The notes under the pieces are model-generated. The model was not told where the DNA came from. It saw only the letters and a list, made by a program, of their open reading frames with translations, and made no database searches. Below, one piece after another: positions 1-5,462 of a stretch of 42,887 bases of DNA; positions within the stretch are counted from its first letter, which is position 1, and the number at the start of each line of letters is the position of its first letter. The stretch comes from Thiothrix caldifontis (GTDB lineage Bacteria > Pseudomonadota > Gammaproteobacteria > Thiotrichales > Thiotrichaceae). The stretch is taken from contig NZ_FNQP01000027.1 in assembly GCF_900107695.1 (NCBI RefSeq), forward strand, positions 1 through 42,887, written 5' to 3'. A program made the translations under genes and the position numbers.

Positions 1-2
1 TC

Positions 3-320
3 GCGGTTTCCAGAAGTGCCAACGTATGGCGAATTTTGTGTGAAATCTACGTCAAATTACTGATTATCCTCATCCAACACTGGATCATGCTCACCGGATT
101 GTGGGAAATACCCCAGCGCAGCCTCACCAAAGGTGTTCAAGCCATTCAGGAACAGGCTTCCCATCTTGCCGCCTGCATCGCTGAGCGACGCAGCTTGATA
201 AAATGCCTCAAGCAACTGGCAAAACTCTTCGCTTCTTCAACCGCTTGCCGACAAAACAAACGGAGGAAAAAACCTAATAATTGGATGAGATTACAGCAAG
301 TTAGGGAATGGAGGGCTTAA
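3..320 (+). CDS. IS4-family transposase, C-terminal fragment
   Basis: The reading frame is open from the first bases and ends at TAA 318-320. The remaining 105 residues include the segment NVWRILCEIYVKLLIILIQH, followed by a tail rich in Arg, Lys and Gln. This matches the end of the DDE transposase domain of IS4-family enzymes, where a YREK-like region is followed by a hydrophobic helix (family knowledge). The catalytic residues lie upstream and outside the window. The stop codon overlaps the terminal inverted repeat, so the gene runs to the very end of the element. No start codon should be assigned within the window. Confidence 0.75.
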   Translation, partial: AVSRSANVWRILCEIYVKLLIILIQHWIMLTGLWEIPQRSLTKGVQAIQEQASHLAACIAERRSLIKCLKQLAKLFASSTACRQNKRRKKPNNWMRLQQVREWRA

Positions 321-337
321 AGTTGATGCGTATAGGG
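317..337. repeat. IS right terminal inverted repeat
   Basis: A 21-bp sequence beginning ttaaagttgatgcg and ending tataggg. It is a perfect reverse complement of the left-end repeat at 42581-42601; the next base out does not match. It marks the junction with hsdR. Confidence 0.9.
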
Positions 338-576
338 GTATAAAGATTGTTGCCTTCATCCAAGGCATTATCACGCGCCAATTCTTGCAGGGTTTTGTCG
401 ATCAAGGTGTCGCTGACGTGTTGCTTGCGTAACCACGCGCTCAGGTAATCAGGTTCGATATTGCGGTTGTTGGCGCGTTTTTCCCAATTGCCCAGATACT
501 CGTAACCGAGTTTGTCTTGAAACAAACGGATAACGCGATTTTGGGTAATGCGCTCGCGGTCACTGACGTTACTCAT
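338..576 (-). pseudogene. hsdR: hsdR 5' fragment: type I restriction endonuclease subunit, cut by IS
   Basis: About 80 N-terminal codons of HsdR, the motor/endonuclease subunit of type I restriction enzymes. The protein starts MSNVSDRERITQNRVIRLFQ and continues through LGYEYLGNW, typical of HsdR N-termini. The frame then enters the IS inverted repeat after NNLYT and stops inside the element. HsdR is normally about 1000 residues, so all nuclease and helicase motifs are missing from this fragment; the rest presumably lies beyond the IS, left of the window. It has its own upstream region (577-728), divergent from a small gene. With hsdM and hsdS intact, the locus should methylate but not restrict, unless another hsdR exists. 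Confidence 0.8.
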
Positions 577-676
577 GCTTGCTCTGTTTTGCCCGTGGAT
601 AACAAGGGTTTATTATGCCGAAAAGTGCATCACCATGCCTGTGTTTTATCGCTAGCTATCCAAATTTGCATGAACT

Positions 677-693
677 TTCTATTGCCAATAGAA
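677..693. promoter_or_regulatory. 17-bp perfect palindrome between hsdR and a small divergent gene
   Basis: TTCTATTGCCAATAGAA is a perfect odd palindrome, 36 bases before the ATG at 729 and about 100 bases before the hsdR start. The position suits an operator controlling both divergent genes. The binding protein is unknown. Confidence 0.45.
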
Positions 694-728
694 TCTAATT
701 ATGATGATTTATCAACACAGGGGGATTT

Positions 729-866
729 ATGTCTAAGCTAGACCAATTGACCAAGGAATATCATGAGTTAGAACGCCAGCTAAAGACTGCTGACAGGGAA
801 CGTAAGCGCCTTACGGAGCAAATGGAACGCATCAAAGCTGCTATTGCGAAAGAGAAATCAAAATAG
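729..866 (+). CDS. small coiled-coil protein of unknown function (45 aa)
   Basis: A short open frame preceded by a strong ribosome-binding site (GGGGG at 720-724). It encodes 45 residues, MSKLDQLTKEYHELERQLKT through KEKSK, almost entirely charged with heptad-spaced Leu/Ile, predicting one coiled-coil helix. It has no membrane segment or signal peptide. It is divergent from hsdR and convergent with the lipase-like gene, whose terminator lies just past its stop. I do not recognise the family. A dimerising regulator or accessory factor of the RM locus is possible but unproven. Confidence 0.55.
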   Translation: MSKLDQLTKEYHELERQLKTADRERKRLTEQMERIKAAIAKEKSK

Positions 867-876
867 CTAACCATCT

Positions 877-900
877 AAAAAACCCAGCATTTGGCTTGGG
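877..900 (-). terminator. Rho-independent terminator of the lipase-like gene
   Basis: Read on the minus strand just after the TAG at 912-910: CCCAAGC, a short loop, GCTGGG, then six T. The stem has one bulged A. It lacks a T-run in the + direction, so it acts mainly for the minus-strand gene. Confidence 0.6.
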
Positions 901-909
901 ATTGCCAAG

Positions 910-2241
910 CTAAATGCGCTTGATCAAGTAATCAATAAAATACTTAAGCCTTACTTTTGATTGAGGAGAAACATCATCAGGTGTTCTTTCTAGTAGGTAT
1001 GACAAGGCAGTCTCATACAGCTCAACATCAAAACCAATGCTAAAATAAGGTTCATCCATTATTTTCTTACTATCCTGCAACAAACACACTTCCAACTGAC
1101 CAATAAATTGTGAGACATCTAATTGAAAATCTTCAATTTCCTCTTCGGTTTTAGGTATTTTCTGTACATTCAACTGACTTTTATAATTGGTTATCGCCTT
1201 TGTGCTAATTCGCTCTGCCAACACATTTCTATTGTCTGATAACCAATCAGCAACATCTCTGTAATCGGAAATACATTCAGATTTTAGCTGATCTCGTTCA
1301 CTAGAAACACGTTGCATTTTATTAATAATATGTTGAGTGTCATTCTCTAACTCATTAATACGTGCTGTTATAACTGCATCAAAATCATCAACCAAACCGT
1401 CATCCAATCCATTATTCATCATTCGACGACTAATTATTTCCTTCATGCCTAAATATAACAAATCTTCTCGTGAATTTATTTTACAAATTGAAATATGATC
1501 CGCATCCAATGGCACAGGAAGCTCTTGAGAAAAATTACCAATAGCACTGGACTCGCTAACAATCATCTTTCCAAAAGGTACAATTTTACCAAGCCCAAGC
1601 AAACCTTGTTTTTTCACACGAACTTGTTTGGTTTCGTAATAAGATATACATTGAATTTTTTTTCGTTGCACATAGTTTTTAAATCCATTTGCAAGGTAAC
1701 GCAAAGCAGATTCATCTTTTTGTAGTTGCCGAACAATTTCATTGCGACGCACGAAAAAACGAGCATACTCAAATATATTGGCAAGTTCAGAGCCATTATG
1801 AGGAACAGCCAGAAAAATTATATCTGTACAATTATCCGCTATTTTTCGATATTTTTTAGAGTTTTCTTGTTCGGCTGAAGTTAACAGGTATTTCGCAATT
1901 AAACCACCCATACTATGGGTCACTAAAATAAAAGGTTTTTCACCAATTTTATTGACTGAAAAATGATGTAACAAATTAAATGAGCGATCTTGCATCGGCA
2001 TTTCATCTTCTACCCAACGGGTAGGGGAAGCACCATAACCAACCGTCCACACACCAACGTTTTTAATATCTTCCGCCAACCAAGCAGGCCAGAATTTTTT
2101 AGGATCATCATCAGCTTGCCATGTTGTGTAAGCATCGCCACCCAAGCCGTGGATGAAAACGACGTCCAATACCTTTTTCTGGGGCGCTGTTGTATCTTCT
2201 GCTACTACAGGAAAGACGCCATTCAAGTGTGAGTTATCCAT
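910..2241 (-). CDS. alpha/beta-hydrolase (SERAC1/PGAP1-like lipase) with C-terminal extension
   Basis: A 443-residue cytosolic protein. Residues 27-35 carry the HGLGG oxyanion strand, THSMGG holds the nucleophile Ser110, and DADHISICK supplies the likely catalytic His249, a pattern of SERAC1/PGAP1-type lipases. Residues about 285-325 look like a coiled coil. Residues 326-443 form an unrecognised helical domain (FDVELYETALSYLLE near the end). The gene is clearly more AT-rich than hsdM and the lipid genes, which suggests separate acquisition. Such hydrolases serve as effectors in some bacterial immune systems, and the place here, between fic and hsdR, fits that role; the function is inference. 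It follows 270 bases with no recognisable gene and ends at its own terminator. Confidence 0.7.
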   Translation of the reverse strand: MDNSHLNGVFPVVAEDTTAPQKKVLDVVFIHGLGGDAYTTWQADDDPKKFWPAWLAEDIKNVGVWTVGYGASPTRWVEDEMPMQDRSFNLLHHFSVNKIGEKPFILVTHSMGGLIAKYLLTSAEQENSKKYRKIADNCTDIIFLAVPHNGSELANIFEYARFFVRRNEIVRQLQKDESALRYLANGFKNYVQRKKIQCISYYETKQVRVKKQGLLGLGKIVPFGKMIVSESSAIGNFSQELPVPLDADHISICKINSREDLLYLGMKEIISRRMMNNGLDDGLVDDFDAVITARINELENDTQHIINKMQRVSSERDQLKSECISDYRDVADWLSDNRNVLAERISTKAITNYKSQLNVQKIPKTEEEIEDFQLDVSQFIGQLEVCLLQDSKKIMDEPYFSIGFDVELYETALSYLLERTPDDVSPQSKVRLKYFIDYLIKRI

Positions 2242-2511
2242 AAGAAACTAGCCCGCATTCACATAATCATTAGTTAAACAATCAATATTATAAATTAAAT
2301 ATATTAATTGCCATCCATCATCAATGCTATTTTTTGATCATATATAACATTATATACAAAAGTACAGCATGATTTTTATCAGGTTCTAATGTCTACTTCT
2401 TGCACAAACCCCACATCCTCATACAAATCGCGTCGGCACACTCACGCTAATACTGATAAATCAGAACCTTATCAAGGTGTTTAGGGTGCATCAGTTTGGC
2501 TTTACGGGGTA
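2242..2511. other. AT-rich gap between lipase-like gene and fic
   Basis: No supported gene. It contains a small palindrome CTGATAAATCAG (2453-2464) and short disconnected open stretches. The promoter of the lipase-like gene is expected in 2242-2400, where the sequence is most AT-rich. Confidence 0.4.
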
Positions 2512-3111
2512 CTACTTAATGTCCTGCGTCGTTTGTAATATCCGCGCAAAAATCTTTTCCATCTTGCCGTATTCGACTTGCACGCCGTCGATATTTGCCT
2601 GAATCCATTCGTCTTTGGTGACATCACGCCAATCCAGACGATAGCCAGATGACAGTGCCAGATGCTCAAAGAAAATACGTTGCACTCGTCCGTTTCCTTC
2701 CCGAAACGGGTGCAACATATTGAATTCACAATAATGTTCAGCAAGTTTAGTTGCTAAGCCAGCAGGTAACAAATCTTTCAGCCAGTGATCTTTTTCAAGG
2801 TTTCTAAATAGCTTGGTAGCTTCTGGTTCAATGCGGTTACACGTACAGAAGCGTGTGCCACCTTTTGAAATATCAACTGTTCGTATCTCACCTGCCCATT
2901 CATAAACATCTGAAAATAAAGCGTAATGAATTTTCTTAAACGTTTGCAACGTATAAGGCGGTGATTGATAAGTCACTCGCTCAATGGTAAGACTGGTAAT
3001 ATCACACTCTGCCTGTTCAAAAATACTCGCATCCGTTATGCCGAGCTTATTTTTTAATACCGCCGAACTCGGATAACAATAATAATCATGGATAGCATCG
3101 TATTTATCCAT
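2512..3111 (-). CDS. fic: Fic-family AMP-transferase toxin
   Basis: A 199-residue Fic protein. The active-site motif HPFREGNGRVQR (His134 to Arg145) matches HxFx(D/E)GNGRxxR in full, so the enzyme should be active, transferring AMP from ATP to a protein hydroxyl. The flap region before it reads KGGTRFCTCNRIEPE. There is no N- or C-terminal inhibitory helix inside the protein, which makes it a class I Fic needing a separate antitoxin; such a segment lies directly upstream at the end of hsdS. ATG 3111 follows the hsdS TGA by one base. An earlier in-frame ATG at 3141 would overlap hsdS, but the family usually starts close to the residue chosen here. Confidence 0.9.
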   Translation of the reverse strand: MDKYDAIHDYYCYPSSAVLKNKLGITDASIFEQAECDITSLTIERVTYQSPPYTLQTFKKIHYALFSDVYEWAGEIRTVDISKGGTRFCTCNRIEPEATKLFRNLEKDHWLKDLLPAGLATKLAEHYCEFNMLHPFREGNGRVQRIFFEHLALSSGYRLDWRDVTKDEWIQANIDGVQVEYGKMEKIFARILQTTQDIK

Positions 3112-3112
3112 A

Positions 3113-3268
3113 TCAAGCAGCCCGGTATTTAGCCAAAACATCCGCTAATGATGTTTCTGGTTTTTGCATTGGCATGTGGATGCCTTCCAGACGTGAACTA
3201 TGTACAAAGTTCTCTCGCTTTGTTTGTTCGTACAGATCAAACGGCGATGGTTTGGTAGACCCCACCAC
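3113..3268 (-). CDS. possible free Fic antitoxin translated from inside hsdS (51 aa, YhfG-like)
   Basis: Inside hsdS, in frame, GTG codons at 3268 and 3265 follow GGGGAGGA (3284-3277) with 8 bases of spacing, an almost ideal ribosome-binding site. It overlaps the codons for Gly-Arg of LLTGRTRL and uses the Arg codon AGG, whereas the neighbouring Arg is CGG. Translation from GTG 3268 gives exactly 51 residues, close to the length of free YhfG-type antitoxins (about 55), containing SSRLEG and RLEGIHMP. Both a fused and a free form could be made. The motif is seen directly; internal initiation is inference. Confidence 0.5.
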   Translation of the reverse strand: MVGSTKPSPFDLYEQTKRENFVHSSRLEGIHMPMQKPETSLADVLAKYRAA

Positions 3269-4585
3269 CAGCCGCGTCCTCCCCGTCAGCAACTCCTGCA
3301 TCATCCCCTGCTTCATCGCCTTGGTCTTCGCCAGCCGCTGCTCCAATGCCGCAATGTCCTCATCCATCGCCGACAACACCCCCGCAATCGCCGCTTGCTC
3401 CTCACTAGGCGGACAGAATACAGACAAAGCAAGAAATGCAGGCTTAGCAATATTCTTCATAGAGCCACTAGTTCCCGTCGCTATTTCTTTAATTGCCAGA
3501 TGAAACTTTGAATAGCCAAGAAGTAATACCAACCATTTCACATTAGTCTTTTCACTTCTGAGATAAATCGACCAAAGTCTATCTGGAACAAAAAGAAATG
3601 GATAACTTTTATCAACATAACCGCATTCACCAACTAAAGATGGTGTATTCATTCGGCTAACAATAATACTATTAGCATGGGGATTTATTTTTGCTCTTTT
3701 AATATCTGTTGCAGAAATTTTTTTTGACTCTTGAGGAAAAAACCGTCCATTGTAAACTGCTGAGGTTTTCAGAATCGCACTCGTTTCCTCATCATAATCA
3801 TCACTATCAATAGAATTTACACTTACTCCAGCGATAAGTTGCCTAATTAATTCACTCAGAGGAACAACCTCCCAATCCTCCGGTATTTCCCCCAACTCGC
3901 TCGACTTCATGCCTTTGCCTTCACCAAAACCCGCCAGCCGTTGCTTTCCGGTCAAAAGCTGCTGCATGGTGGCGGTTTTAATGTCGCGTTTTTTGGCAAT
4001 CTGGGCATTGAGCGACGCAATCAGAGCATCCACATCAGAAAGAACGATAGCAATAGCGGTTTGTTCTTTTATAGAAGGAAGTATTATAGGGAAACTTTTA
4101 ATATCATTACTTGTGATATTAGGATCTTTTCTGCTACTGCTCGCAACGCTTTTCCAATAATCAACTTTAAAGTTTAAGTAGTGCAAAGCATAATGTGAAA
4201 CAATGAGCTTGTCATTTGGTATAACGGCAGAAAGTGCTTGATTAATTGTAGCGGGAGATAGCAACAAGCCTGTTCTACCTATTTGATTAAGTCCACCATA
4301 CATTGCAACTAAAATCGTTTCAGATGGGTGCAAAGTCAAACAGGTTTCACTCATTGCGGACTGAGTAACTTTCTCCTCAGTTTCATAGATATATGAATTA
4401 TTTAGATCGGTTGTTTTTACCCAAAGAAAAACACCATTAGCAAAATATTTTTCTTGTTGGCTTCTACTGGGTGTAGTTCCTCCACCAAAAGATGCAACAT
4501 CACCTAATGATTTAACTTCCCAGTCTTCGGGGATGATGCCGACTTCGGTTTGTTTGTAGCCTGCGGGGATGGTGGCGTTAGTCAT
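3113..4585 (-). CDS. hsdS: type I RM specificity subunit HsdS with C-terminal Fic-antitoxin extension
   Basis: HsdS chooses the DNA target of the M2S methyltransferase. The protein (490 aa from ATG 4585, preceded by AAGGAG) has two target-recognition domains, each opening with a near-identical EVGIIPEDWEV / ELGEIPEDWEV segment and each closed by a helix ending LLTGKQRL or LLTGRTRL. HsdS proteins normally end near that second motif (residues 432-439). Here about 51 residues continue, with TKRENFVHSSRLEGIHMP. SSRLEG (463-468) fits the Fic inhibitory motif (S/T)xxxE(G/N), and the whole tail resembles E. coli YhfG as I recall it. The fic gene starts one base after the stop. The recognition domains are more AT-rich than the conserved helices, as usual for exchangeable parts. 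The start overlaps the DUF1016 stop. Confidence 0.88.
   Translation of the reverse strand: MTNATIPAGYKQTEVGIIPEDWEVKSLGDVASFGGGTTPSRSQQEKYFANGVFLWVKTTDLNNSYIYETEEKVTQSAMSETCLTLHPSETILVAMYGGLNQIGRTGLLLSPATINQALSAVIPNDKLIVSHYALHYLNFKVDYWKSVASSSRKDPNITSNDIKSFPIILPSIKEQTAIAIVLSDVDALIASLNAQIAKKRDIKTATMQQLLTGKQRLAGFGEGKGMKSSELGEIPEDWEVVPLSELIRQLIAGVSVNSIDSDDYDEETSAILKTSAVYNGRFFPQESKKISATDIKRAKINPHANSIIVSRMNTPSLVGECGYVDKSYPFLFVPDRLWSIYLRSEKTNVKWLVLLLGYSKFHLAIKEIATGTSGSMKNIAKPAFLALSVFCPPSEEQAAIAGVLSAMDEDIAALEQRLAKTKAMKQGMMQELLTGRTRLVVGSTKPSPFDLYEQTKRENFVHSSRLEGIHMPMQKPETSLADVLAKYRAA
3277..3284 (-). promoter_or_regulatory. internal ribosome-binding site within hsdS
   Basis: GGGGAGGA on the minus strand, 8 bases before GTG 3268. 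It would start a free antitoxin before fic. Confidence 0.45.
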
Positions 4586-5462
4586 CGAAGTCTCCTTGCT
4601 GGGTAAGCTGCACTTGTACCCACTCGCGTTCACGTTCTAATTCGTGCTTAAGTTCTTCCTCAGTTGGCAGGTAAGGCAGGTACTTCGCCGCAAACAGTTG
4701 TTGGCTGTCGGTCAACACGGAATACTTAACGATGGCTTCGCTTTTCTGACTGCACAGAATCAACCCAATCGTAGGATTATCATCATCGCCCTTTTTGTGT
4801 TGGTCATAGATACGCACATAAGTATCCATTTGCCCCACATCCTGATGATTCAGCTTGCCTATCTTCAAATCAATCAGCAAAAAGCATTTCAGTTTAAAAT
4901 GGTAAAACACCAAGTCGATATAAAAATCCTGATCAGCAGTCCGCACCCGTTGCTGACGCTCCACAAACGCAAATCCCTTACCCAGCTCCAGCAAAAAGCG
5001 TTGCAAGTTGTCGATCAAGCCCTGCTCTAAATCGCTTTCCAACATATGTTTTGACGGCAAGTTCAGGAAGTCTAAAATATAAGGGTCACGCAAATAATCT
5101 TTTGCATTCTGTTGTAAGGCAGCAGTTCTTTCCTGTGCCTCTTGAATAATGGGTGCAGGGTCTTTGCTTGATAAACGTCGCATATTGCGCAAATTGCTGA
5201 CATCAAAGCCCTTGCCGAACTGCTGGGTAAGGTGTTGCGCAATCTGCTGCAACTGTTGCGTACCGTAAGCTGCCCGTGCCTGCCCTTGCTGTTCATGCTC
5301 GACAATTACGCGCCCCATCTGCCAATAGCTTTGCAGCATCACACTATTGACCGATTGCTTTAACTGTCCTCGACCTTGCTCAATGATCAGGCTAAGGCTC
5401 TCAATCAAGGGTTGTATAGAGAGGGCAACATCGGTCTGTTTGGAAGAATTATTCATCACCAT
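4578..5462 (-). CDS. DUF1016 / YhcG-like PDDEXK nuclease, shortened
   Basis: A predicted PD-(D/E)xK nuclease of the DUF1016 (YhcG) family. The C-terminal core is complete: the run DFYIDLVFYHFKLKCFLLID leads into IDLKIGKL, with the acidic and Lys residues of the nuclease motif, then GLILCSQKSE. The N-terminal DUF1016_N region begins normally (SYWQMGRVIVEHEQQGQARA) but about 50 residues appear to be missing after NLRNMRRL, before LRDPYILDFLNL. The length is 294 aa against about 340 usually. It starts at ATG 5462 overlapping the hsdM stop (an ATG at 5456 is also possible) and overlaps hsdS by 8 bases, so it is translationally coupled between M and S. Its role in the RM operon is unknown. Confidence 0.85.
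   Translation of the reverse strand: MVMNNSSKQTDVALSIQPLIESLSLIIEQGRGQLKQSVNSVMLQSYWQMGRVIVEHEQQGQARAAYGTQQLQQIAQHLTQQFGKGFDVSNLRNMRRLSSKDPAPIIQEAQERTAALQQNAKDYLRDPYILDFLNLPSKHMLESDLEQGLIDNLQRFLLELGKGFAFVERQQRVRTADQDFYIDLVFYHFKLKCFLLIDLKIGKLNHQDVGQMDTYVRIYDQHKKGDDDNPTIGLILCSQKSEAIVKYSVLTDSQQLFAAKYLPYLPTEEELKHELEREREWVQVQLTQQGDFDD

Larger units (their letters stand above)
1..337 (+). mobile_element. IS4-family insertion sequence, 3' end (truncated by window edge)
   Basis: The right end of an insertion sequence, holding the transposase C-terminus and a terminal inverted repeat at 317-337. The repeat is the exact reverse complement of 42581-42601, the left end of a second copy in the same orientation, which fixes the element boundary at 337 (or 338). 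The insertion lies inside the 5' part of hsdR. The target-site duplication cannot be checked because the other end of this copy is outside the window. Confidence 0.85.

Noticed and set aside
2453-2464. CTGATAAATCAG compared with the CTGATAATCAG promoter repeat
   Set aside because: Only a short palindrome with different spacing and no shared flanks; chance similarity is likely.
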